The notes under the pieces were generated by a model. That model was not told where the DNA came from. It worked only from the letters and a program-made list of their open reading frames with translations, and made no database searches. A program made the translations under genes and the position numbers. From NCBI GenBank assembly GCA_034769895.1, contig CM068375.1:253621542-253685541 (forward strand): 64,000 nt of DNA, given 5' to 3'. Source of the DNA: Magicicada septendecula (Eukaryota; Arthropoda; Insecta; Hemiptera; Cicadidae). Positions 11,345 to 21,649 of this stretch are shown here, piece after piece (the stretch's first letter is position 1; every line of letters starts with the position of its first letter).

Positions 11345-13046
11345 AGTTAATGAAACAAATCAAATGAATGAAAAATGTTGAATTTAACACACCAACAATT
11401 TATTATAAATGTAACAACACTTAGTGAAAATAATTAAGGAATGCACAGGATATTATTAGGAAAAGGCAAGTGTAATAACACTGGGGCCTAGAGAAAAGCC
11501 TAAATTGAAGGTAGGGTTCAAATTAGCTAAGTAAATCATCAAATTACTGAGAATTAAAGAAACCAAATCATAATAATTCAATCAATGATCTTGATTGATT
11601 AATGATAATTGGAATCTAACAAATACTGTAAACCATTTAATTTGTAAGGAAGTAAAGTAGGTAAGGCGTACAAGCAAATATTATGTAAATATGACTTTTG
11701 AGTTAAAAAATACTATAAAATATATCATGTATGGTATTAAATTATGCAGAATTAAATAAGGAATTTGATTATGTAATTAGAATTTAATAGATAATAATCA
11801 AAATGTAAATTTTAATATAATGTAAAATTAATTCTTTTGAACAAAATCAAACTTGAGACTTAAGTACCAGCTGACTGAAAACAATGTAAATTTACTAATA
11901 AATCAGCCGGGACCTTTTGAATGATGAAGAAATAACTGGGAGTTGATTGTTAAACGTCAAGGTGAAAACAGCAGAATGATATAGCTAAAAAAGATAAAAA
12001 AATTTTTGACAAGAACTAAGCTTAAGAAAGGAAATTTTAAATATGAGTTGTTCATACAAAAGTTAAATAAAAGAAACCAAACCATTACTTTTATTAAGAT
12101 TGGCAATTATATATAGGAATGGTCCAGGCTCTAATCAAGAAATTTCCAATGTGAATATTCTCACGACATTCTGGATGAACTATTTGAAACGAAGACGCCT
12201 TTAACCAACAACTATTACCGAAACTAAAACGGATTACGAACACTGAATCATCACACTACAACGAAGAAAATTAATAACTACTGCTCTGATGAGGTACACT
12301 TAAAGAATAAACATTTATTTGGAGGAAAATCGTTAAGAAGATCTTTGTATAAATCCGAGTGAAGGGATCGGCCATTTTGATGAGAGTCGATTTCAATCAG
12401 CTGTGATGACATCAGCCCAAGCTTAGCCTGTGGTTCGAATATTTCCATTTTTACTAACATTTTTATGATAAATATTATTTCTATTTTATTAAGTAAGAAC
12501 TTTTAGTTGTAAGTATTGTACTTTTCAGCATTGCCCTTTTCTGACTTCTGATAACAGTAAAAAGAACCCTATTAATTTTAAAATGTTATTAATTTAAAAA
12601 AGAAACCAAATCGACCTGAGATAAGAGTTCAAGCTGTGCATAATTATTTCGACTCAAAGTCGACTAATCGCAACAAGATCAATAAATGAAATTAAATATT
12701 CCATATTTGAGTTTTATTTCTTTGCAAAGTATATAATTAAAAGAATTTCAGATATTAATTGTAACTTGGACGTCAAGGAGGAAGAGAATGACATAGAAAA
12801 GGAGTAAAAACACCGAATCTACAAATACAATAAATCTATTATTCAAATCACATAATCTATTTAACGTTTTAAACAAATTATTCATCACCAACCAAAATAA
12901 ATAAAATAAGAAAGGAATTAATATAACAACTAGGATTAATGCAATAATTCACAAAATAATAAAAAAAAAAATTTTCTCATTAAATTAAAATTCAACAAAA
13001 ATTTTTTTATCTTTAATTGATCAAATAAAAAGGTTTCGTTACAAAG

Positions 13047-13065
13047 TGGCGTCCAAACATGGGAC
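13047..13065 (+). other. Internal primer-binding-site-like sequence in 5' LTR of A
   Basis: TGGCGTCCAAACATGGGAC resembles the Lys-tRNA type of binding site at least as well as the expected site at 13175. It is preceded by CGTTACAAAG, exactly as the true LTR end is. It lies 123 bp before the LTR end, and the 3' LTR has it at the same distance (28638-28656). Confidence 0.6.
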
Positions 13066-13174
13066 ATCATCTTGAAGGAATCCGGTACCCAGAAGGAAGA
13101 TAGAAATAAATTCTAGACTATAAATAGGAATACTCTCATCTAGTTCGGCAATATAAAACGTTACGTTACAAAGT

Positions 13175-13193
13175 TGGCGTCTAACTTAAGGGG
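13175..13193 (+). promoter_or_regulatory. Primer-binding site of element A (Lys-tRNA type)
   Basis: TGGCGTCTAACTTAAGGGG begins 4 bases after the 5' LTR end. It resembles the TGGCGCCCAACGTGGGG site complementary to the 3' end of tRNA-Lys used by many Ty3/gypsy elements, with several mismatches. It primes minus-strand synthesis. Confidence 0.65.
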
Positions 13194-13289
13194 CTGAAAT
13201 TAGGAATTGATAGGCAAAAGAAATAAAAATAATCTGCCTAATTTCCAATTTTAGCTGGCAACTGTTACAAGCTCAGAAGGGTAATAAAA

Positions 13290-15283
13290 ATGCACAGGAG
13301 AGCGACATCAAACAAAAGGGCGGCAGAAGCCGAGAAAGAGATTGACATGAAAGACAAAGAGGCGACGCCAGTGGAAGACGTGGAGATGATACTACCGCCT
13401 GCTGAACCGACCAAACCCGTGTTACAGGAGAAACAACCAGAAAACCCCACACAAACGGAGAACGTGAGCTTACAGGACATGCTAAAACTTATGGGAGAAT
13501 TCAGCAGAACAATAAGTGAGAAAATGGACGAGAACAGTAAGAAAATGGATGAGAACAGTAAGAAAATGGATGAGAAAACCAATCCACAAAGGAAGAATTA
13601 AGTAACAAAATTGAAAATACCAATAAGAAAATAGATGAAAATGGCAAGAAGATGGAAGAAAAGATGGGGGAGAAATTGGAAGAATTAAAAGATGACAACC
13701 AACAGTTGAGGGAGAATATTAAGAAAATGGAAGAAAATAGCACAAAGATGGAGGAGAAAATGGATGAGAATAATCAAACATTATGAGAAGAATTAAGGGA
13801 GGTTAACCAGATAAATGTGGACAAATTAGATGAAAGGATAGAGTTGTTAAAAGAAGAGTTGAGCAAGAAGATAAACGATAATAGTGAGTCGACAAACAAG
13901 AAATTAGAAGAAGAGACAACCGGAATAAAACAACAAATTACAGAAGCTGACAAGAAGTGGATCAGACTAATCAAGAAATACAGGATTTTAAGGAAGAAGT
14001 ACACACCAAAATTACGAATATCGAAGAAAATAATCGGAATAAAATGGAAGAAAACCAAAGGGAAACACAGTAAGAATTGGGGAAGGTACGGAGCCAATTC
14101 ATGGAAAAGTGTGACGGTATTGAAGTTGCCATGACCAATATAACTGGTCAAGTACGTCAGAACCAGGAAGAAATAGAATTCATTCAGAATCGACCAACTA
14201 ACCTTACTAGTCTCCGTACTACTGAAGGTCGAGAATGGCTAAATTTTAAACAATATAAAAGAAAACCTATGGAATTTCTGGCTAGAATTGAGGAGTATTT
14301 TGCGAAACATCATGGGAATAGATGGAGTACGAACCGCGAATTGCTAAATAAATCTTTCAAAGAAATGACAGACAATTGGTGGATGGCGATAAGGAGTGAT
14401 ATAACTGACTACCAACAATTTAAAAACTTGTTCAAGGCGAAATATTGGTCAGAGTCTATGCAAAACCTAATACGAGAACATATGTCACGGAAGATATAAT
14501 GCCAACATAGGTACCACCTTGACCGTATATTTCCTAGGAAAGGTGTGTTTAGCATAACACCTAGAACCGAACATACCAGAAGAATTTCTTGTTAATAAGT
14601 TGTCATATCACTATGATGAAGATATCATTAGAGCACATAGGGGTAGCCAGATAAAAACAGTACAAGCCATGGCAGAGTTGCTCGAGAACTATGAACATGA
14701 AGACTATTATTGCCAAAGCAGGAGGAGAAATGATCGACCTGACATAAGAAATAATAATCATTACCATAATAATAGTAATAATAATAATAACTACCCCGTG
14801 AACCGAAGTAATTCTAATTATTACAATAATAATAATAATAGAAATAATAATAACCACCCCAGTAGAAGTAATTACTATAATAATAATAATAATAACAGTC
14901 AGAGAAACCCCAACCATGTTAATACTGACCATTATTATAATGATAACAGGAACTATCAACAAGGTAATAATAATAATAATAGGAACTATAGACCTAGGGT
15001 AAACTACATAAGAGCGCAAGAAAATGGTCAAAGAAGGTATCAACATCAAAGACGGAATAGCTTTCATGATTATGAAACCCGGCAGGTAAATAGTGGAAGT
15101 GACAATCATATGAACAATAGACCCAGACGAAGTACAAGCCTGGAGGACCGAGACAGACAAACAAACCATGAACCCTTTGACCATCGTACTGAGCGGCAGG
15201 AACCGATCCAAGGATTCCAGACCAACACATCAGTCTGCCCAATTGATAATAACCTTGACCATTTAAACGGGAGGAGGCAGTGA
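13290..15283 (+). pseudogene. Element A gag (frameshifted)
   Basis: Gag would package the element RNA. Segments at 13290-13601, 13817-14134, 14077-14499 and 14600-15283 are in different frames but together follow the undamaged gag of element B. The first part is a long charged coiled coil with repeated KKMDENS units. The second is a Gag core around FKQYKRKPMEFLARIEEYF and DNWWMAIRSDITDYQQFK. The third is a tail dominated by Asn and Tyr encoded by AAT/AAC runs. No CCHC zinc knuckle is visible. The gag frame ends with T TTA AAC (15262-15268) shortly before its TGA, a -1 frameshift signal. At least three indels break it. Confidence 0.85.
15262..15268 (+). promoter_or_regulatory. Candidate -1 frameshift slippery site, element A
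   Basis: The codons CAT TTA AAC form the heptamer T TTA AAC in the gag frame, 15 bases before the gag stop. Slipping -1 gives TTT AAA and enters the protease frame. An imperfect hairpin with the 6-bp stem GTGATA/TATCAC starts about 12 bases downstream. Element B has the same heptamer at the same place. Confidence 0.65.
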
Positions 15284-16347
15284 TAAATTATCACGACCCT
15301 TTACTGCCCCTATCTACTGGGTATGGATGAGAATTGAATAAAGAAAGTAACTTTAATAATATTACAATTATTTATAGTAATTACTTAAAAAATCTCAGAA
15401 ATGAACTATTGGAAGAAAACGCTACAAGTCTCAACAGCCAGAATAACGAGATAATTTATATAAACGCTGAAGTCGAAGGAATTTTAGCTCAAATAATGAT
15501 CGATACGGGCGCTAATGTGTCCATAATTAATAGTATTGAATTAGATAGAATACAAAAGGAATGCCGTCGAACACTGCCAATATTGCCGGTCAATAATATT
15601 GTATTAATAGGGGCCACTGGTTGTCAAAATAAAACTATCAGAAAACAAGTATCGTTAAATGTTGCTAGCAAGGGTGTAGTTATGAATATGGTGTTTTTAA
15701 TTGCAACAGGATTGCCATTTAATATATTGGTAGGATGTGATCTACTAAGGAGAAACTCGGCTATTATTGATCTGAGCAGGGAGAAGGTGTCACTGTTCTC
15801 AGAAGGGGTAACGTGGACGGCGGATTTAGTAGGTAGCGAGATTGTACTTCCCAGCCGGATCCACCAACAATTTAGTGAAGTAAATTACATAGAAAATAAA
15901 TCACCATGCACTCGAATAATATACCATAATACAGAAGACGACTTATGGGCACAGAAGATACAGGAGATAAGGAACTTCCGATGCGGAGGTACAAAAGAAA
16001 AATTGACAGCGAAACAAATAAACAATTTAATTCAAATATATGATAGATATCGAACAGTGTTTTCAGATGAACCCGGGAAAATCAAAAACTACCAATGCAA
16101 AATTCAATTCAGGGAACCAGTGGAATTTAACAGAAAGTCTTATCCGATAGCGCATTCACTGAAGGAGGCGGTACGAACTGAGATTAATAAAATGATTAGT
16201 AGCGATATTATAGAAAGTAGTCAATCTCCGTTCACCAGTCCAATCATGGCTATTCCTAAGAAAACTGGACAAGTCCGACTTTGTTTGGATGCACGCGAGA
16301 TTAACAAAATGATAGAACATCGCCCGGAGAGATTGAAGAAATATTAA
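15270..16347 (+). pseudogene. Element A protease and start of RT
   Basis: In the -1 frame relative to gag, this reads from the slippery site through VINY, with a TGA at 15328-15330 that is absent in element B. An open stretch then runs from about 15331. The aspartic protease active site is IMIDTGANVSII, followed by VLIGATG and FNILVGCDLL. The RT fingers follow (FNRKSYPIAHSLK, SPFTSPIMAIPKK, RLCLDAREINKM). A frameshift near 16318 ends this segment; the RT continues in the next frame. The protease cleaves the Gag-Pol polyprotein. Confidence 0.85.
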
Positions 16348-17207
16348 AGAGATTCCACGGGACCAAGTTCATTACTACATGGGACACCGTGTGCGGTTAC
16401 TGGCAAGTGGAGTTGCACCCACAGAGTCGCCAGTATATGGCTTTCATATTTGAAGGACGCAATTATCAGTTCAAGAGATTGCCCTTCGGACTAGTGAATT
16501 CAGTAGCCATCTTTGTAGCATGTATGTTTCAGATACTCGGTCAAGAAGCACTCCAGTTTACAACTGTATACGTAGACGATCTACTAATTACCTTGGCCAA
16601 CTGGGAGGAACACTGCTACAGAGTGGAACATGTATTAGAAAAATTAGCCACTAATAATATAACTCTAATGTTAGAAAAATCAAAGTTTATTGCTAAGGAA
16701 GTCCAGTTTTTGGGGTTCGATTTAAATGACCAAGGAATCTCACCATCATTAGAAAAGGTGGAAGCAATACAGAAGTTCCCTAAACCTAAAAATCAAAAAC
16801 AATTGCAGTCATTTTTAGGAATCTGTAATTATTATAGGAAATTTCAAAACCAATATTCAGAGCTGACAGCCAAAATCCAATATCAGTTATCCTCCAAAAA
16901 CAAATGGATCTGGGGTCAAGAACAAGACGTTACCATTCAACTAATTAAGGACAAGTTTTTAGAAATAGTAGTACTTCACCATCCAAATTTTAACCAGCCT
17001 TTCTTTTTAAACTGTGATGCCAGCAATATCAGTCTGGGAACTACCTTGTATCAAGAGGATGAAAATGGTAATCATTTAGTCATTAGCTTCGCTAGTAGAA
17101 CCTTGAATCAATGTGAAAGAAACTACAACATAACTGAAAAGGAGTTACTAAGTGTAGTGTTTGCTTGTAGTAAATTTTTGGTACGTATATTTTGGGGTAT
17201 CCGGTAA
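16319..17207 (+). pseudogene. Element A RT palm and RNase H (part)
   Basis: The open frame resumes at about 16319. It carries the RT Asp block (TTWDTVCGYWQVEL), FKRLPFGL, the catalytic VYVDDLLIT, then FLGFDLNDQGISP, the thumb LQSFLGICNYYRKF, and the start of RNase H (FFLNCDASNISLGTTLYQ, SRTLNQCERNYNITEKELL). All these blocks are standard for Ty3/gypsy. A frameshift near 17190 interrupts RNase H. Confidence 0.88.
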
Positions 17208-17497
17208 CAGTCCGTACGGACCATAAATCAATATCATTTTTAAGGAGATGTAAGTTGAGCCATGGTAGACTGGCCAGGTGGATACTTGCCCTGCAAGAAT
17301 ATGATCTACGATGGGAGTACATCCCAGGAAATAAGAATGTTGTAGCTGACGTTTTATCATGTATTCATTTAGAAGCCCAAACTTTTGAGGGAGAGAAGGA
17401 GAGGATACTTAAAATTTACAACATTATTAGGAACAGATCAGATTTAGAGGCGTTATTGCTGAACATCAGCACCACCAGCAGGCGGACCCAAAGCTAA
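17192..17497 (+). pseudogene. Element A RNase H C-terminal part
   Basis: Continues RNase H in another frame: VTVRTDHKSISFL, LARWILALQEYDLRWEYIPG, then NVVADVLS, where VADVLSCI corresponds to the common NVVADALSR. A connecting segment leads to integrase and breaks down near 17490. Confidence 0.85.
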
Positions 17498-17499
17498 GC

Positions 17500-18657
17500 A
17501 ACATCAAAGATCGACTAGCAGAACAAGATGACACTGTAACCAGATTCTACTGTCTTCATCATGGAATATTATTTATTAAAACATCTCTCAATCAGGAAAT
17601 TGGAAAATTATTATCCCTACAAATATTGAAAAAGAAATAATCATGGACTACCATCTCCGATATGGCCATATGGGAGCCTTGAAGGTGATAAAGGGATTAG
17701 AAGGAAACTGTCATATAAAAAATATTAACCGGAAGGTGAGAAAATATATCAAAACTTGCCATATTTGCCAATTAGTGAAGGCAAATAACGAAAAGAAGGA
17801 AGGCATAATGATACCAATCACTTCGAAGAAGAAGCTGGAAAAAGTATTCTTAGATATATGCGGGCCATTTCCTCATAGTGGCGGGTGCCACTGATACAAA
17901 TATATTATAATCATAAGGGATCACTTTACTAAATTTACAAAACTATACCCAGTTAACCGTGCAACTACTCTGAGAATCCTGGGAGTGATAACCGACCAAT
18001 ACATTCCAGAAATAGGAAAACCTATATCAATTATTACTGATCATGGTACTCAGTTTAAGGGGAGGAAATGGAGGAATACATTATTAGCACTTGGAGTTAA
18101 AACTTATAAAACATCTGTTTACTATCCAAGTAGTAATCCGGCGGAGAGGGTGTTAAAGAGAGGTGGGAAGAATACTGAGGACGTACTGTCACCACCAACA
18201 GAAAAAATGGCAAGAATATCTGTCAGCCACGGAGGAATTCCTCAATTTAGCTCATCATCCAGCTATAGGGATTACCCCATACACCGCCATGTATGAGAAA
18301 CAACCCCCCCGAGAGATCAAGGAAATTATTGAGTTTCCTGATAATGACGAATCTAAATTTGATCAAATAAAATTTTATAATAAATTGGCAGAGGACCAGG
18401 AGACTCGCCAAAACAAGTATCAAAAAGCAATTGGAAAAGTATTCAAATATAAGATAGGAGAAAAAGTACTACTGAAGAACCGCGAATTACAAAGCACCCT
18501 AGAAGGAATTACTAAGAAGTTATTGCTGCTATATACCGGACCATATGTAATCACAAGAGAAAATAACAATAACACATATGAACTGAAGGATATTATTTTG
18601 GAAAAAATCAAGGGCGTTTATAACCAGTCGTCAATCAAAAAATATTACGATGAATAA
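17500..18657 (+). pseudogene. Element A integrase (frameshifted, with in-frame stop)
   Basis: Integrase inserts the cDNA. The zinc-binding part is at 17643-17800 (YHLRYGHMG, then TCHICQLVK). The catalytic core follows: VFLDICGPFPHSGG (first Asp), a TGA at 17892-17894, then in the same frame HFTKFTKLYPVN, SIITDHGTQFKG (second Asp), and SSNPAERVLKR (Glu). A frameshift near 18160 leads to the C-terminal part, which ends GPYVITRENNNNTYELKD and IKKYYDE*. No chromodomain was seen and no env ORF follows. Confidence 0.85.
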
Positions 18658-18664
18658 AATTAAA

Positions 18665-19026
18665 TATAAAAATTCTAAAAGAAAAGTAAGAACAACTTAC
18701 ATAAATTATTTGCAGGAACTAATTTTGAATTGAAATATTAAAAATATCAAAATTCTAAAAGAAAAGTAAGAACAACTTACATAAATTATTTGCAGGAACT
18801 AATTTTGAAATGAAATATTGAAAATATCAAAATTCTAAAAGAAAAGTAAGAACAACTTACATAAATTATTTGCAGGAACTAATTTTGAAATGAAATATTG
18901 AAAATATCAAAATTCTAAAAGAAAAGTAAGAACAACTTACATCAATTATTTGCAGGAACTAATTTTAAATTGAAATATTAAATTTAAAAATTTTAAAAGA
19001 AAAGTAAGAACAACTTACATCAATTA
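18665..19026 (+). repeat. 80-bp tandem repeat downstream of pol in A
   Basis: The unit starting AATTCTAAAAGAAAAGTAAG recurs at 18671, 18751, 18831 and 18911, with a decayed fifth copy near 18987. Each unit contains GTAAG-AACAA-CTTAC, a potential 5-bp hairpin. The array is cut at 19026 by the Tigger-like insertion and continues as diverged copies beyond 21252. Confidence 0.9.
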
Positions 19027-21251
19027 CAGTAAAGCCCCGATTATCTGCGGAATTGGGTGGCAAGGGCACCGCGGATAGTGAAAATCGCAGATAACCCGAA
19101 AAAAGACTAAAAATGAGGTGTAAACACGAAAAAAAATATTTCAGCATAAAACTATGTTTTATTGTACAAAAAACATAATATGTAAAACTTTTAAAATATG
19201 TACAGTACAGCAGAAACCTTTGCTCTACATCTAAATCACTAAAATAAAGAACAGTAAACAAAAAACAATACTGTACTGTTAACAAAAAGTGTTCAGTTAC
19301 GCCTTTTTAAAAAAATCAGTCACTCGTTTTTGCTTCTTGCTTTGGAAACACCTTTTCTTTATTCTAGATTGTACTTTCCTTAACATGAGTTTTTCTGCCA
19401 GATGTGCGTCGTCGTCTTGTTCCTCTAAATATTGAAGCAATCCGTTTACGTGCTGCAAAGCAGTTTCGTGTGTCATCCGCGCAGGCGCCTCGTCTTTTTC
19501 ACTTTCACTTTGTTCTTCTTCATTCTCGTTCACTCCCATTGCTTTGTTCGTTATCTCTATGTCAGTCAGTCGTTCAAACCCTGGCTCACTTGCGTCGCAT
19601 TCCAGCCACTCTTCTATGTTCTCTTCGTCGACATTCTCACCTCCCGGAACGGATGTCACTAGGTCAACAAGTGTAGCGGTTGGCATGACTTAATTCTCTT
19701 CTTCACAAATGTTTTGGTTGACATTTGTTTCGATACTTGGAAAGAGTTTTCTCCATGATTTAACAAGGGTTGAGGGTTTGATGTAATCCCATCCAGACGC
19801 AATATCGTAAATGCTATCCAAAATTGTATATTTCTTCCAAAATTCTTTGAGATTGCAGCCTTCTTCGATTTTTGACAGTAACAACTTTGTTCTGTATGTT
19901 CTCTTCATGGTTGCAATGACTCCCTGATCCATAGGTTGTATCAGCGCAGTAACATTTGGGGGCAAAAACTTTGAGAAGATTTGCCCGTCAGAAGATTTAA
20001 GCACACATGTAGCTGGGTGTGAAAGGCGCGTTGTCAATTAACAAAACAGCCTTCTTTGGCAAATTTTTTGAGTCAAGATGTTTACGTACTTGAGGCACAA
20101 AAATGTTTTCAAACCATTCTTGAAAAATCTGCTGGTTCATCCAACCTTTTTTTTTGTTGAAATAATCAACTGGTAAATTTTCTGCTCTTGTCCCCTTAAA
20201 AGTCCTTGGTTTCTTAGATTTACCGATTACAAGAAGCCTAAGTTTGTGACTACCCGCAGCGTTGCTGCATGGCAAGATTGTAATTCTTTCCTGGCTACTT
20301 TTGTGACCTGCCGCTTGATGTTCACGTTCAAATGCTAAAGTACGAGTGGGAAGACACTTCCAAAAAAGCCCTGATTCATCAGTGTTATAAATTTGTTCAT
20401 ATGACAGATCTTCAGACAACACAAACTCTTCAAAATCACATTGAAAATCATCAGCTGCTTGTTGATCACCACTCAGCTTCTCTCCGTGTAGACCAATCTC
20501 TCTAATTCCATGACGTTTCTTAAAACGATGTAACCAACCGGACGACGCATCAAAATTTCCTTCCAGGCCTAACAAATCAAAAAAGATTTTTGCTTTAGCT
20601 GCATGGTAGGACCAGAAACGGGGGGTGCCCTCACTTCGCACCTGAGCTAACCATTCCGCTAATGCCGAGTCAAGTTCATTATAGGTGGATTTCTTCATTG
20701 TTTTTCGTTTTTTCATCCCAGAAGCACTGTCCGACACTGATGCAAAGGCTAACAGTTTGTCTTTTTGCTTCAAAACGTCTTGCACTGTTGTTTCCCCGAT
20801 CCCGTAATTCAAACACATCTGCTTCCTTGAAGCGCCATTTTCTATTTTAGAAATCATTTCAAGTTTTTGTGCAATCGTTAACACAACCTTTTTTCGTTTT
20901 TCAGCCATTATTAATTTCAGGAACTAAAGAACTGATCACGACTTATCACTAAGCACGCTTACTGACAACTGACACCACTGGCAGACCGAGAGAATATGTA
21001 CGTAGAGGGGGAAGGTTAGTGAACTTGACCAAAACAAAAGAGCAAGAGCCAAAACAAAATTCCGAGAAGGCCTATAGGATTACGATGCACAATAAACCTG
21101 TCAGAAATTTTTGACCTTCGCACTGTAGGGCCTATTGTATTTTCCCTGTTGTTGGCTTGGATTAAAATTGGTTTTTTTGAGGTTCGTAATTAAAAAAATT
21201 TTTCGCGGCACTTGCGGATAATCCGCACCGCGGATAATCGGGGCTTTACTG
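19027..21251 (-). mobile_element. Pogo/Tigger-like DNA transposon nested in element A
   Basis: The ends are CAGTAAAGCCCCGATTATC on the left and GATAATCGGGGCTTTACTG on the right, perfect inverted repeats at the tips. They are flanked by TA at 19025-19026 and 21252-21253. The 2.2-kb element lies within a copy of the 80-bp repeat, whose sequence resumes on the far side. The transposase is on the minus strand. Confidence 0.92.
19297..20908 (-). pseudogene. Tigger/jerky-like DDE_1 transposase, one frameshift and one stop
   Basis: Begins MAEKRKKVVLTIAQKLEMI at 20908, a CENP-B-type HTH, then a second HTH (SGWLHRFKKRHGIREI). The DDE_1 core has YNTDESGLFWK (first Asp), LLIDNAP (second), and LPPNVTALIQPMDQGVI (third). 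A frameshift near 20010-20035 lies right after LLIDNAP. A TAA at 19690-19692 interrupts the same frame, which then stays open to 19297, ending in a basic tail (RVTDFFKKA). With only two lesions it is a young insertion. Confidence 0.88.
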
Positions 21252-21590
21252 TATTTGCAGGAATTAGTCTTGGAAAGGAAATATTAAAATATTTATGAAG
21301 TTCAAAAAGAAGTAAGGATAACTTACATCAATAATGTGAATAAACTAGTCTTGGAAAGGAAATATTAAAATATTTACGAACTTCAAAAAGAAGTAAAGAC
21401 CACTTACATAATATAATGTTAATAAAATAATTTGGATGAAAACAAGAGCGAAATAATATTTTTGCGGAATGGAAAAAAAGGGGACTATAATCACTACTTT
21501 AATTTTAATAAACTTAATTATAATAAGAACCATTGGAAGAATTACTGTTATAACATAAAACAGTAGAACAATTTATTGGAAACAAGATGA

Positions 21591-21640
<50 letters not shown>

Positions 21641-21649
21641 TATTAATAT
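21252..21649 (+). repeat. Diverged continuation of the 80-bp repeat, then (AT)n
   Basis: At 21253-21420 two further diverged units are seen (TAGTCTTGGAAAGGAAATAT twice), each still with GTAAG/CTTAC or a close variant. An (AT)n microsatellite occupies about 21598-21639. Bases 21646-21649 (ATAT) are the left duplication of the nested solo LTR. Confidence 0.7.

Larger units (their letters stand above)
9944..13170 (+). repeat. 5' LTR of element A (3,227 bp)
   Basis: An unusually long LTR, without a gene. It pairs with 25485-28761 along its whole length. It contains a G-rich hAT-type MITE (10905-11344), also present in the other LTR. Close to its 3' end it carries a duplicate of its own LTR/primer-site junction (13037-13065). 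Promoter and poly(A) sites were not identified with confidence. Confidence 0.92.

Noticed and set aside
14603..15211. 202-codon minus-strand ORF rich in Ile and Val
   Set aside because: It is the antisense of the Asn-rich AAT/AAC tract of gag.
18665..19026. Regular 80-bp repeats suggesting a CRISPR-like array
   Set aside because: The units are contiguous with no unique spacers, lie in a eukaryotic retrotransposon, and are typical tandem repeats.
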